From NCBI RefSeq assembly GCF_003641205.1, contig NZ_CP032762.1:5724001-5788000 (forward strand): a stretch of DNA of 64,000 bases. The letters are read 5' to 3'. The position numbers and the translations under genes were made by a program. Of this stretch, positions 40,242 to 49,413 are shown in pieces (positions within the stretch are counted from its first letter, which is position 1; each line of letters opens with the position of its first letter). The stretch is from Rhodococcus sp. P1Y (lineage in GTDB: Bacteria; Actinomycetota; Actinomycetes; Mycobacteriales; Mycobacteriaceae). The notes beneath the pieces are model-generated. The model was not told the DNA's origin. It ran no database searches and was given only the letters and a program-made list of their open reading frames with translations.

Positions 40242-40297
40242 TGCGGTTCCCTTCGATCGATTCGGTCCATGAATCTACCGACAACGATTCCGCCGAG

Positions 40298-40870
40298 CTA
40301 CGCGGGCACGTCCTCGGACCTTCCGTCGACGGCAACTGCGGCGTGCTCGACGAACGGTTCGGGGGACGTGACCTTGAGAACCTTCGCCATCGGCTTCGTC
40401 GCGAACGACGTGCGAAGCAGTGACAACTTGTACGCGTTGTCGTTGTAGACACGCACGGCTCCGGCTATGCGCTTCTCCGTCGTCTCCAGGTCACTGGCAG
40501 GTCCCTGGAATGCCCAGTTCGACCGCAGTTTCGGATGAGCATCCGCTTCGGACAGAACAGCATGGACGGCAGCGGACAGCGCGTTCTCCGCCGCCGCCTG
40601 CGCGGGCAGCCCAAGACCGCGGTCGCGGACAGCCTTCGACCACGACCGGGCGCCGACGAGCTGGCGGACCAAGTCCTGGTCGAGCCCTGAGGATTCGACA
40701 GCGGCGATGAACGGCTCCAACTGCACGTGACGGCGATCCAGTTCGACTGTCACCAGCTGTCTGCTGGCCGCGGTGTTCGAACGGAATCGCCTCACTCGCC
40801 GTTCGACACTCGCCGCGTAGGCGAGAACTGCAAGAACGAGGATCAGTGCCACGATCACCAAAACAGTCAC
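40298..40870 (-). CDS. LemA-family protein
   Basis: A 190-residue LemA-type protein with an N-terminal membrane anchor (VLVIVALILVLAVLAYAASV, residues about 3-22) and a long helical domain. Family landmarks are VELDRRHVQLEPFIAAVESSG, SNWAFQGPASDLETTEKRI and GAVRVYNDNAYKLSLLR, ending with FATKPMAKVLKV. The function of LemA proteins is unclear; the soluble helical part faces outward or the cytoplasm depending on the anchor. It lies between pyrE and an SDR. Confidence 0.8.
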   Translation of the reverse strand: MTVLVIVALILVLAVLAYAASVERRVRRFRSNTAASRQLVTVELDRRHVQLEPFIAAVESSGLDQDLVRQLVGARSWSKAVRDRGLGLPAQAAAENALSAAVHAVLSEADAHPKLRSNWAFQGPASDLETTEKRIAGAVRVYNDNAYKLSLLRTSFATKPMAKVLKVTSPEPFVEHAAVAVDGRSEDVPA

Positions 40871-40935
40871 AAGGTTTGAATTTATCGGGGTTGATCGACA
40901 CTCGCTCGCAGGCTCGCCCGGGAATGCCGCGGAAG

Positions 40936-41748
40936 TTAGGTCCGTCCGCGTCCGCGACCGACCAGATTGGTCAGCTTCCGCACCACGCTCGTGGGCACCT
41001 TGGTTCCGACGGCGGTGAGCACCTTGTACTGAGCACCGGGAACGCTGATGACCTTGCCCTTGCCGAGATCACGCATCGACTCGCGCACCACCTGCTCGAC
41101 GTTCAACCACATGAACCGCGGGATCGTCGACATCTCGATGCCCGCACGTTGGTGGAACTCCGTCTTCACGAACCCTGGGCACAGCGCCTGTACCTGGACA
41201 CCGGTGCCTGCAAGTCCTCCGGACAGGCCTTCCGAGAACGAGATGACGTACGCCTTGGACGCCGAATAGGTCGACCCGCGACCGGACAGGATGCCCGCCA
41301 CACTCGCGACGTTGACCACGGTCCCCTTCGCAGCCGCGACCATCGACGGCAGAGCTGCACGGGTCAACTGCATCACTGCCGTGACGTTGACGTCGAGTTG
41401 CGACTGCAACAGATCCGGCTCGGCCGTCCAGAACTCGCCCGACGTACCGAACCCCGCGTTGTTGACGAGAAACTCGACGCCGCGGTGAAGGCGTTCTGCA
41501 ACCGCGTCACGTCCCGACTGCGTGGACAGGTCGACGGCGATGATCTCCGAGTCCGCGCCGAACCTGATCCTCAGATCGTCCGCCAGTGCCCGCAGTTTGA
41601 GTTCGTTGCGCGCAACGAGGACAAGGTCGTAGCCGCGTGCGGCCAGATGGTGAGCGAACCCGCCGCCGAGACCCGATGTCGGGCCGGTGACGAGTGCTAC
41701 CGGACGGACAGTGACTGGGGACGCTGGTTCGATCTGTTCGGCGGTCAT
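40936..41748 (-). CDS. SDR-family oxidoreductase
   Basis: A 270-residue short-chain dehydrogenase of the group that includes acyl-reductase-like and steroid-type SDRs. Motif VTGPTSGLGGGFAHHLAARG, VLVARNE with Arg suggesting NADP, NNAGFG, VASVAG with Ser, YSASK for Tyr-Lys and CPGFVKTEFHQRAG. The C-terminal tail is basic (KLTNLVGRGRGRT). ATG 41748 is used; an in-frame extension runs about 200 codons upstream but is antisense-like low-complexity sequence inside the next gene. The substrate is not known. Confidence 0.8.
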   Translation of the reverse strand: MTAEQIEPASPVTVRPVALVTGPTSGLGGGFAHHLAARGYDLVLVARNELKLRALADDLRIRFGADSEIIAVDLSTQSGRDAVAERLHRGVEFLVNNAGFGTSGEFWTAEPDLLQSQLDVNVTAVMQLTRAALPSMVAAAKGTVVNVASVAGILSGRGSTYSASKAYVISFSEGLSGGLAGTGVQVQALCPGFVKTEFHQRAGIEMSTIPRFMWLNVEQVVRESMRDLGKGKVISVPGAQYKVLTAVGTKVPTSVVRKLTNLVGRGRGRT

Positions 41749-41806
41749 GGAGAAGAAGGCTACGGGCTCGAGGTGACGCCTGTGGAAGCTCGGTTCGACA
41801 AGGCCG

Positions 41807-42859
41807 TCAGGAGTCGCTGGGCCGCCTATTGATGGGTGTTGGGCGGCTGGGCGGTTCGGCGCGAGAGACTGGCGACTGCCGGGGGGCAGGCCGGGATCCA
41901 GGCGCGGAGAGGTCGGGAGCCGAACGAAGAGGCGGGCGCACATCCGGGCGGCGTCCATCGGGCCCTGACCCCTCACGACCTGGCCCCTCACGCCCTGGAA
42001 CCTCACGCCCTGGAACATTGCGGCTTGGAGTGTCGCGGGTGGGGGCATCGCGGCGAGGAGCATCGCGGCCGGCTGTGTCGCGGCCCGACGTGTCGCGGCC
42101 TGATGTATCGCGGCGGGGAGCATCGCGGCTGGGCTCCGGTGGGCGCGCCGAACCGGTGTCTCGACGGCGTCCGTCGTCGTTGCCGAGATTCTGTCTCCCG
42201 CGACGCTCCTGAGGTGGCGCCGACGCCCTCGCCGATCGGGACGATGACCCGGCAGCGGGCGGCAGCACGTGCAGCATCCCCGACAGCCGCGCGACGGCGT
42301 CGATCGCAGAATCCCAATCGCGCCCGGTGCTTCCCAGCGGCAGCGACCCGAGCGTCCAGTCGTTCTCACTCCAGATCAACGCCAGGTTTGCAGGTACTGA
42401 TTCGGTGAACGCCGCCATTCGTTGATCGCACACGCGGCGGGCGACATCGATGTCGGTCGCAAAAACGACGCGGGGTCCGATCGAGCCGAGCAATTCCATG
42501 TCGGCTTCGCGAGGGGGCGGTGTCGACTTGAGACGGAGATCGATGTCCACACCGGAACCGACCGGCCGCTGGACTGCGACGATGGTCGCCGTCTCTTCGA
42601 CGTCGAAAAGCACGAACTTCTCCCCGCGCCTAACGCCTCGCACGAGATCCACCGCAGTGGTGTGCTCCGGTTTGGCCAACGCCGCGCGTCCGAACTGCAA
42701 CACGATGGCCTCGTCGTACGACGAGTACGTATAGCCCTGCGCCTTCGCCCACATCTGCCGCACCCGACCCACCTGGTCGCGCCGCGAGCGGTCGATATAC
42801 AGAAGGGCGACTGCACCCACGAGGGCGATCGCTGCAAGTCCGAACCACATAGCCGTCAT
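41807..42859 (-). CDS. Membrane-anchored protein with arginine-rich pentapeptide repeats
   Basis: A 350-residue protein of unknown function. An N-terminal membrane segment (WFGLAAIALVGAVALLYI, residues 5-22) is followed by a folded domain to about residue 195, with VGSGVDIDLRLKS and RVVFATDIDVARRVCDQRM. The C-terminal 150 residues are disordered, Arg/Asp/Pro-rich and include eleven tandem five-residue units (RDTSG, RDAPR, REGPG and like). Position between pyrE and clpB matches M. tuberculosis Rv0383c, a conserved secreted or membrane protein, and the N-terminal domain is likely its homologue. The repeat tail seems lineage-specific. Confidence 0.72.
   Translation of the reverse strand: MTAMWFGLAAIALVGAVALLYIDRSRRDQVGRVRQMWAKAQGYTYSSYDEAIVLQFGRAALAKPEHTTAVDLVRGVRRGEKFVLFDVEETATIVAVQRPVGSGVDIDLRLKSTPPPREADMELLGSIGPRVVFATDIDVARRVCDQRMAAFTESVPANLALIWSENDWTLGSLPLGSTGRDWDSAIDAVARLSGMLHVLPPAAGSSSRSARASAPPQERRGRQNLGNDDGRRRDTGSARPPEPSRDAPRRDTSGRDTSGRDTAGRDAPRRDAPTRDTPSRNVPGREVPGREGPGREGSGPDGRRPDVRPPLRSAPDLSAPGSRPAPRQSPVSRAEPPSRPTPINRRPSDS
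41963..42127 (-). repeat. In-frame 15-bp tandem repeat, 11 units
   Basis: Eleven 15-bp units encode R-D/E-x-x-x pentapeptides in the tail of the membrane-anchored protein. The units are imperfect, most sharing CGCGA or CGTGA at the start. Length variation between strains is likely. Confidence 0.85.
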
Positions 42860-42891
42860 CGAACCCCAGCTTATAGTGCCCCTCCGGTTAT

Positions 42892-43866
42892 CTATCCTCC
42901 GAGATCCGGCGTTTCGACGATGACGTCGGCAGTGATGGTCCCGTCCTGCATCGGACTGCCGTTGACAACGACCAGCGACCCGACCTGTAGCGACGATGCC
43001 TCGAACCCAGACAACGAGAGCACCTGCGTCTGCGGGGTGATGAGTACGGTCACCGGAGCACCGTCGATTCCCTGAATCGTCAGGGTCGAACCGTCGATCG
43101 TGGTGATGGTGCCGATCGCGGCTCCTGCACCGCCGAGAATTTCGGGAATGCCACCGGGAACCAATCCGCCGGACGTGGTCGGGGGCGCCAGCGGCGACTG
43201 ACTCTGGGGCACCGTCGGTAGAGGCGCGAAGGACGTTGTCGGCGGACGGGAGGCCGTGGTCGGCTCAGCTCGTTGATTCGTGACGACGAGAATTCCGGCC
43301 AGCACGATGACGCCGAGCGCCGCAAGTGCCACCAAAGCGACGATCCATTTACGGGACGAGTTACCGCCCGGTCCCGGATCGCCCGCGGCGTAGGGCATCT
43401 CGCCGGTCTGGCTCGGTGGCCCATAGTTCTGAGTGGCGCCATAGTTCTGAGTGGCGCCATAGTTCTGGGAGGCGTAGTTCTGGGCGGCGTAGTCCGGTCC
43501 GCCATACTGCTGATTCGGATCGTAGGCCGGAAACACCTGCGTCGGGTTCGGTTGCTGCGAACCCGGATACGGCTGCTGGGGGATGCCGTACTGCTGGGGG
43601 TTCCCGTACTGCTGCGTGGGGTACTGCGCCGTCGGTTGATCCGGGTACTGCTGCCCACCCGGGTACTGCTGCCCACCCGGGTACTGCTGGCCACCCGGGT
43701 ACTCGGGGGCGACCGGGTACTGCTGGGTCGGCTGGTCCGGCAGCGGCCCGGAGTCCGGGTAGGCCTGCCAGGCCTGGGTGGAGGGCTCGGAGTCCGGGCG
43801 GTCCGGCGGTGGGTTCGCGGTGCCGTCGTCCCACGACCGGTCGCGAGGATCATCCGGAGAAGTCAT
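42892..43866 (-). CDS. Membrane protein with Gln/Tyr/Pro-rich N-terminus
   Basis: A 324-residue protein of unknown function. Residues 1-175 are low complexity (QQYPGG and ATQNYG repeats), followed by one membrane segment (WIVALVALAALGVIVLAGILVV) and an extracytoplasmic part with a Pro/Thr linker and a small beta domain (GTITTIDGSTLTIQGIDG, then TADVIVETPDLGG) like DUF5666-type domains. The topology resembles actinobacterial cell-envelope proteins with a disordered cytoplasmic tail. The DNA contains 18-bp tandem units near 43422-43470 and 43650-43710. It is 77 bp from the end of clpB and separated by a terminator. Confidence 0.7.
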   Translation of the reverse strand: MTSPDDPRDRSWDDGTANPPPDRPDSEPSTQAWQAYPDSGPLPDQPTQQYPVAPEYPGGQQYPGGQQYPGGQQYPDQPTAQYPTQQYGNPQQYGIPQQPYPGSQQPNPTQVFPAYDPNQQYGGPDYAAQNYASQNYGATQNYGATQNYGPPSQTGEMPYAAGDPGPGGNSSRKWIVALVALAALGVIVLAGILVVTNQRAEPTTASRPPTTSFAPLPTVPQSQSPLAPPTTSGGLVPGGIPEILGGAGAAIGTITTIDGSTLTIQGIDGAPVTVLITPQTQVLSLSGFEASSLQVGSLVVVNGSPMQDGTITADVIVETPDLGG

Positions 43867-43886
43867 GCACCGAGGGTACGTCGCGC

Positions 43887-43920
43887 AGAAGGCCCACCGG
43901 CAGCGGCCGGTGGGCCTTCT
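43887..43920 (-). terminator. Hairpin terminator after clpB
   Basis: A 15-bp perfect stem (43887-43901 with 43906-43920) and 4-base loop lie 24 bp past the clpB stop codon. The arm is AGAAGGCCCACCGGC. No long T run follows on the minus strand, which is usual in high-GC actinobacteria. Confidence 0.75.
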
Positions 43921-43943
43921 CTTTGTCGTATGCGGCGCTAGCC

Positions 43944-46490
43944 CTAACCCAGGACCAGACCGTCCCCGTCTGCGGAGATATTGACCGGAACGACGTCGCC
44001 GTCGCGGACCTCACCGGCGAGCAGCAACTTCGCCAGCTGATCCCCGATCGCCTGCTGGATCAACCTGCGCAACGGACGAGCGCCGTACAGCGGGTCGTAT
44101 CCGCGGGCAGCCAGCCAAAGTTTGGCGGGCGAGGTCACGTCGAGTGTCAGTCGGCGTGCCGCGAGGCGCTTGGCGAGGAAGCCGAGCTGGATGTCGACGA
44201 TCGACTCCAACTGGTCCTCGGACAAGGCGTCGAACACCACTACGTCGTCGAGACGGTTGACGAACTCCGGCTTGAACGACCGCCGGACCGCGTCCATGAC
44301 CTGCTCTCGCGTTCCGCCCGCGCCGAGGTTCGACGTCAGGATCAAGATCGTGTTCCTGAAGTCGACGGTGCGGCCCTGACCGTCGGTCAATCTGCCCTCG
44401 TCGAGGACGGCGAGCAGAATGTCGAACACGTCGGGGTGGGCCTTCTCGACCTCGTCGAACAGCACCACCGTGTACGGACGCCTGCGTACCGCTTCGGTGA
44501 GCTGTCCGCCTGCCTCGTAGCCCACGTAACCGGGGGGTGCACCGACGAGTCGCGCCACAGCGTGCTTCTCGCTGTACTCGCTCATGTCGATGCGGACCAT
44601 CGCGCGTTCGTCGTCGAACAGGAAGTCCGCGAGTGCTTTCGCGAGCTCGGTCTTTCCGACGCCGGTGGGACCAAGGAACAGGAACGAGCCTGTCGGACGG
44701 TTCGGATCGGCGACGCCTGCCCGAGCTCGCCGGACGGCATCGGACACCGCTTGTACGGCGTCTTTCTGCCCGACGACACGCTTACCGAGCTCGTCCTCCA
44801 TCCGCAGCAGCTTGGCGGTTTCCCCTTCGAGCATCCGACCTGCCGGGATGCCCGTCCACGCTGCGACGACGTCGGCTACGTCGTCCGGCCCGACCTCCTC
44901 CTTGAGCATGAGGTCGTCTTGCGCGACGGTTGATTCGGTCTTCTGCGCGAGTTCCTTCTCCAACGTCGGGATTCGGCCGTACCGGAGCTCGGCAGCCTTG
45001 CCTAGATCGCCGTCGCGCTCGGCCCGCTCGGACTCCCCGCGCAGGTTCTCGAGCTCCTCCTTGAGAAGGCGCACCGAGTCGATGGCGTTCTTCTCGTTCT
45101 GCCAGCGTGTGCTCAGTTGGGTGAGCTTCTCCTGCCCGTCGGCCAGTTCTGCACGCAGCTTCTCGAGCCGTGCCTTCGACGCGTCGTCGGTCTCCTTCTG
45201 CAGGGCCATCTCCTCGATCTCGAGGCGCCTCACAGCTCGTTCGACCTCGTCGATCTCGACGGGACGCGAATCGATCTCCATGCGGAGTCTCGACGCGGCC
45301 TCGTCGACCAGGTCGATTGCCTTGTCCGGCAGGAACCGAGACGTGATGTACCGATCGGAGAGAGCCGCCGCGGATACGAGCGCGGAGTCCGTGATGCGGA
45401 CACCGTGGTGCACCTCGTACCGCTCCTTGAGACCACGCAGGATGCCGACTGTGTCCTCGACGGACGGTTCGCCGACGTACACCTGCTGGAATCGACGCTC
45501 GAGCGCTGCGTCCTTCTCTATGTACTTGCGGTACTCCTCGAGCGTTGTCGCACCGACCAAGCGGAGTTCACCGCGCGCGAGCATCGGCTTGATCATGTTG
45601 CCCGCATCCATCGCCGACTCGCCGGTCGCGCCTGCGCCGACGATGGTGTGGAGCTCGTCGATGAAGGTGATGACCTGGCCTGCGGAGTTCTTGATGTCGT
45701 CGAGAACCGCTTTGAGCCGCTCTTCGAATTCACCTCGGTACTTGGCACCAGCGACCATCGAACCCAGATCCAGCGATACGACGGTTTTGCCGCGCAAGCT
45801 CTCCGGCACGTCGCCGGCGATGATGCGCTGAGCGAGTCCTTCGACGATGGCGGTCTTGCCGACGCCGGGCTCACCGATGAGAACCGGGTTGTTCTTGGTG
45901 CGGCGCGACAACACCTGCACGACACGGCGAATTTCCGTGTCACGGCCGATGACCGGATCGAGCTTGCCTTCGCGGGCCTGCTCGGTCAGGTCGGTGCTGT
46001 ACTTCTCGAGCGCCTGGTAGGTGCTCTCGGGGTCGGCACTGGTGACGCGTGCGCTGCCGCGAACCGTCTGGAAGGCGTCGCGCAGCTCGTTCGGGCCGGC
46101 GCCGTGGCCGGTCAGGAGCTTGGCTACGTCACTGTCGCCCGTCGCCAGGCCCACCATGAGGTGTTCGGTGGAGACGTACTCGTCGTCGAGCTCGGTGGCG
46201 AGGTGTTGAGCTGCGGTGATGGCGGCGAGCGCTTCACGGCCGAGTTGCGGCGTCGTGGTGGACCCTGTTGCAGACGGAAGCCGATCGACGAGCGTCCGAG
46301 CTTCACCGCGCACCGTCGCTGGATCGACGCCGACGGCCTTCAACAGGGGGGAGGCGATGCCGTCGGTCTGATCGAGCAACGCCACCAACACATGCGCCGG
46401 ACGGATGTCCGGGTTTCCGGCCGCGGATGCGGCCTGCAGAGCAGCACTGAGCGCCGCCTGCGTCTTCGTGGTGGGGGTGAAACTGTCCAC
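43944..46490 (-). CDS. clpB: ATP-dependent chaperone ClpB
   Basis: An 848-residue disaggregase that works with DnaK to rescue aggregated proteins. It has the N-terminal Clp repeat domain ([23 protein letters not shown]), NBD1 with Walker A GEPGVGKT near residue 203 and the [15 protein letters not shown] pore region, a coiled-coil middle domain (residues about 405-525, [15 protein letters not shown]), NBD2 with [33 protein letters not shown], and a complete C-terminal domain. The start is a GTG with AGGTGA upstream. A HAIR element at 46548-46568 points to HspR control. The divergent gene is a globin-reductase, as in M. tuberculosis Rv0384c/Rv0385. Confidence 0.95.
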   Translation of the reverse strand: MDSFTPTTKTQAALSAALQAASAAGNPDIRPAHVLVALLDQTDGIASPLLKAVGVDPATVRGEARTLVDRLPSATGSTTTPQLGREALAAITAAQHLATELDDEYVSTEHLMVGLATGDSDVAKLLTGHGAGPNELRDAFQTVRGSARVTSADPESTYQALEKYSTDLTEQAREGKLDPVIGRDTEIRRVVQVLSRRTKNNPVLIGEPGVGKTAIVEGLAQRIIAGDVPESLRGKTVVSLDLGSMVAGAKYRGEFEERLKAVLDDIKNSAGQVITFIDELHTIVGAGATGESAMDAGNMIKPMLARGELRLVGATTLEEYRKYIEKDAALERRFQQVYVGEPSVEDTVGILRGLKERYEVHHGVRITDSALVSAAALSDRYITSRFLPDKAIDLVDEAASRLRMEIDSRPVEIDEVERAVRRLEIEEMALQKETDDASKARLEKLRAELADGQEKLTQLSTRWQNEKNAIDSVRLLKEELENLRGESERAERDGDLGKAAELRYGRIPTLEKELAQKTESTVAQDDLMLKEEVGPDDVADVVAAWTGIPAGRMLEGETAKLLRMEDELGKRVVGQKDAVQAVSDAVRRARAGVADPNRPTGSFLFLGPTGVGKTELAKALADFLFDDERAMVRIDMSEYSEKHAVARLVGAPPGYVGYEAGGQLTEAVRRRPYTVVLFDEVEKAHPDVFDILLAVLDEGRLTDGQGRTVDFRNTILILTSNLGAGGTREQVMDAVRRSFKPEFVNRLDDVVVFDALSEDQLESIVDIQLGFLAKRLAARRLTLDVTSPAKLWLAARGYDPLYGARPLRRLIQQAIGDQLAKLLLAGEVRDGDVVPVNISADGDGLVLG

Positions 46491-46547
46491 CGGTCACCTG
46501 CTTTCTACTGGAGAGAACTTGATGTCGGTGTGTACAACGTAGCAAGA

Positions 46548-46568
46548 GTTGAGTCTGTTCCGCTCAAG
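46548..46568. promoter_or_regulatory. HspR operator (HAIR) upstream of clpB
   Basis: GTTGAGT-N7-GCTCAAG differs from the HAIR consensus CTTGAGT-N7-ACTCAAG at one base per arm, with exact 7-bp spacing. HspR represses dnaK and clpB operons through this element in Streptomyces and mycobacteria. It is 58 bp upstream of the clpB start. Confidence 0.8.
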
Positions 46569-46667
46569 TTAGAATTTCTCAGGATTCTTCTGTGGCCTGC
46601 GGTGCACATACGGGATACTCTCGTCCGGTCTACTTTGGAACCGTCCAGCTACGGTGGGGGTTGATTG

Positions 46668-47831
46668 ATGCTCAGTGCACAAGCAATCTCCTTGGTTCGT
46701 GCCGGTTTCAAGTCCGTTTTGGCTGCTGAGGATGGGCCGGCCCAGTTGGCGCGGTCGTTCTATGCGCAACTGTTCGTCGAGAATCCCGAGTTTCGCGCCT
46801 TCTTTCCCGCGTCGATGGACCAGCAACGTGACCATTTCGTTCGCGCACTGGCACACGTCTTCGACAATCTCGACAAAGACGAACGGGTCGCGGAGTTCCT
46901 TCAGCAACTCGGACGCGATCATCGCAAGCACGGTGTCGACGGGTCCCACTTCCGGGCCGGTGCATCGGCTTTGATCGCCGCGTTCCGCAACTTCGTCGGC
47001 AACGAGGTGTGGACGGATGAGGTCGAGGACGCATGGCACGAGACTCTGGCACTCGTCACCGACAACATGGCCGTCGCCGCCGACTCCGACGAACTACCGC
47101 CGTATTGGGGCGCGACCATCGTCGAACATCAGCGAGTGCTCGACGACCTGGCGATCATCAGGCTCCAACTCGACGAGGGCATTCATTACTTCCCCGGCCA
47201 GTACGTCAGCGTTCAGATTCCGCAGCGCCCGAAGTTGTGGCGCTACCTATCCCCTGCGATCCCGTCCAACCCGCAAGGCGAGATCGAGTTCCATGTCCGA
47301 CGCGTCTCCGGCGGTTGGGTGAGTCCGGCAATGGTGACCGAGTCGGTCGTCGGTGATCGATGGGCCGTGAGTCCACCGTTGGGTGGATTCCAGGTCGACC
47401 GAAGCATCGACGAGGACGTATTGATGATCGCCGGTGGCACCGGCCTCGCCCCGCTGCGGGCGCAGATCATGGACATGGCTCGGCGCGGAAAGAATCCGCG
47501 CGTCCATCTGTTCATGAGCGGGACCTATCCGCGCGACCTGTACGACGCGCAGACCCTGTGGCAGTTGTCTCTGTCCAACCCCTGGCTCACAGTCGTCCCC
47601 GTCACCGAGGAGGACGAGGATCCGTGGTGGCATTCCGGTCCGACGCCCGAGCTGCCGTGGGGAATGCATCATCGGTTGCACGGGTCCATCGGGAAGGTCG
47701 TCACCCAATTCGGTTCGTGGGCCGACCGACAGATCCAGATCTGCGGATCCCCGGCGATGGTGCGCACGACGCTCTACGCCCTGCGCAAAGTCGGCACGCC
47801 AATGGAGCACGTGCAACACGATCCGCTGTAG
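46668..47831 (+). CDS. Globin / FAD / NAD(P) oxidoreductase, flavohaemoglobin-like
   Basis: A 387-residue three-domain protein: globin (residues 1-135, with a proximal-type His in DHRKHGVDGSHF), an FAD-binding barrel (FPGQYVSVQIPQ, RYLSPAIPS) and an NAD-binding domain (MIAGGTGLAPLRAQI, QICGSPAMVRTTLYAL). The architecture is that of flavohaemoglobins, which turn NO into nitrate, though the globin is of the divergent type seen in M. tuberculosis Rv0385, whose role is less certain (a D-lactate or peroxide link has been discussed for such proteins). ATG 46668 is preferred over TTG 46665. Divergent from clpB, sharing the 177-bp control region. Confidence 0.82.
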   Translation: MLSAQAISLVRAGFKSVLAAEDGPAQLARSFYAQLFVENPEFRAFFPASMDQQRDHFVRALAHVFDNLDKDERVAEFLQQLGRDHRKHGVDGSHFRAGASALIAAFRNFVGNEVWTDEVEDAWHETLALVTDNMAVAADSDELPPYWGATIVEHQRVLDDLAIIRLQLDEGIHYFPGQYVSVQIPQRPKLWRYLSPAIPSNPQGEIEFHVRRVSGGWVSPAMVTESVVGDRWAVSPPLGGFQVDRSIDEDVLMIAGGTGLAPLRAQIMDMARRGKNPRVHLFMSGTYPRDLYDAQTLWQLSLSNPWLTVVPVTEEDEDPWWHSGPTPELPWGMHHRLHGSIGKVVTQFGSWADRQIQICGSPAMVRTTLYALRKVGTPMEHVQHDPL

Positions 47832-47841
47832 GCAGCTCCGC

Positions 47842-49389
47842 CTAGATCTTCGCCCGACCCTGCCAGTACGGATCGCGGAGCTTGCGCTTGTACAACTTTC
47901 CGTTCGGATCGCGGGGCAGTTCGGCTGAGTAATCGACGGACTTCGGAAGCTTGAATTTCGCGAGCCGCTCGCGAGCGAACACCATGAGCTCCTCGGTCAC
48001 TGCGTCGCTCGGTTCGATCCCGGATTCCAGCTGCACGACCGCTTTGATCTCTTCACCCCAATCTGCATGTGGCACACCGAATACCGCGATATCGGCGACC
48101 TTCGGATGGGTTATGAGTTCGCCCTCGATCTCGGCGGGATAGATGTTGACGCCGCCAGAAATGATCATGTCGGACTTGCGGTCACACAGAAACAGATAAC
48201 CGTCCTCGTCGAGGTAGCCGATATCCCCGAGCGTGAACAGATCTCCGACGCGTGACTCCTCGGTCTTGGCCTTGTCGTGGTGGTATTCGAAGCTGGAGCC
48301 CCCCATTCGCATGTAGACCTGTCCGGGTTCGCCGGCCGGAAGTTCACTTCCGTCGTCGCCGAGAACCTTCACCACGGAGTTCGGCCACGCGGTGCCGACA
48401 GATCCCGGTTTGCGCAGCCAGTCGCCTCCCGAGATGACGGTTCCTCCGCCTTCGGTCGCCGCGTAGTACTCGGTCACGACCGGGCCCCACCAGTCGAGCA
48501 TCCGACGCTTCACTTCCCGCGGACAGGGCGCAGCACCGTGGATCATCACCCGCAGTGAGGACACGTCGTACTTCGCGCGAACGTCCTCGGGCAACGCAAG
48601 CAACCGATGGAACTGAGTGGGAACCATGTGACTGTGCGTGACGCGGTGCCGGTCGATGAGCGCGAGCATTTCCTCCGGATCCCACCGATCCATCAGAACA
48701 GCTTTGTGGCCCAACTGAATCGAAATGGTCACGAAGTTCAACACCGCCGTGTGATAGAGCGGTGAACCGCAGATATGGACGTGATCGTCGAACGGTGCAA
48801 TCCCGAAAATCGAAAAGAACCCACTCGACGCAAGAGGTACCTGGTCCGGGTCCGCGCCGGTGAGCGGACGTCGGACGCCTTTGGGCTTTCCGGTGGTTCC
48901 CGACGTGTAGAGCATCGGCCCGCCGGTGGTGCGGGTTTCGGGTAAAGCGTCGGACTCCCCCAGGTCCTGTAGCGGAGTGAAGCCCTCGATCTCACCGACC
49001 GAAAACCGATTCTCGACGCCTGATTCCGCCGCGGCCACCGACGCCGCTTCCGCGAAACGATCGGACGCCACAAAAGCTTTGGCCTCGCTGTCCTTCAGGA
49101 TGTACGCGACCTCGGGTCCGGTGAGGTGCCAGTTCACCGCGACGATGTAGAGCCCGGTCTGGAAGGCTGCGAAGTAGAACGCCACGAGATCTGCACTGTT
49201 GTGCAGCATCATCACGACACTGTCGCCGGGTCGAAGACCGAGGTCCTGAAGCCCACGGCCGTATCTGTTTGCGTCGGAAACCAATTGGCCGTAGGTCCAC
49301 GAGCGACCGTCCGGATCGACCAATGCGCTCCGTTCCGGTTCCTCGGCGGCGATGTTCCAGAGTCCACCCGTACGCGTCGCAGTCGTCAT
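47842..49389 (-). CDS. Acyl-CoA synthetase (FadD family), KstR-box controlled
   Basis: A 515-residue adenylate-forming CoA ligase. P-loop PMLYTSGTTGKPKGVRRP near residue 157, YYAATEGGGTV, hinge FTLGDIGYLDEDGYLFL, DRKSDMIISGGVNIYP and the catalytic Lys in DPNGKLYKRKLRDPYW. The ending resembles mycobacterial FadD enzymes for steroid side-chain or medium-chain acids, but I cannot assign a number. A perfect KstR box (49400-49413) lies 10 bp upstream of its start in the gap to the Rv3520c homologue, so it probably has its own KstR-controlled promoter. Convergent with the globin-reductase gene. Confidence 0.85.
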   Translation of the reverse strand: MTTATRTGGLWNIAAEEPERSALVDPDGRSWTYGQLVSDANRYGRGLQDLGLRPGDSVVMMLHNSADLVAFYFAAFQTGLYIVAVNWHLTGPEVAYILKDSEAKAFVASDRFAEAASVAAAESGVENRFSVGEIEGFTPLQDLGESDALPETRTTGGPMLYTSGTTGKPKGVRRPLTGADPDQVPLASSGFFSIFGIAPFDDHVHICGSPLYHTAVLNFVTISIQLGHKAVLMDRWDPEEMLALIDRHRVTHSHMVPTQFHRLLALPEDVRAKYDVSSLRVMIHGAAPCPREVKRRMLDWWGPVVTEYYAATEGGGTVISGGDWLRKPGSVGTAWPNSVVKVLGDDGSELPAGEPGQVYMRMGGSSFEYHHDKAKTEESRVGDLFTLGDIGYLDEDGYLFLCDRKSDMIISGGVNIYPAEIEGELITHPKVADIAVFGVPHADWGEEIKAVVQLESGIEPSDAVTEELMVFARERLAKFKLPKSVDYSAELPRDPNGKLYKRKLRDPYWQGRAKI

Positions 49390-49399
49390 GCCTCAAATC

Positions 49400-49413
49400 T
49401 AGAACGTGTTCTA
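49400..49413. promoter_or_regulatory. KstR box
   Basis: TAGAACGTGTTCTA is a perfect match to TnnAACnnGTTnnA and fully palindromic. It lies in the 24-bp gap upstream of the FadD gene. KstR is the TetR repressor of cholesterol catabolism, relieved by 3-oxo-cholestenoyl-CoA esters. Confidence 0.85.

Noticed and set aside
41749..42369. In-frame extension of the SDR at 40936 giving a much longer protein
   Set aside because: The extension is low-complexity, antisense to the repeat-rich tail of the 41807 gene, and the SDR motif begins directly after ATG 41748.
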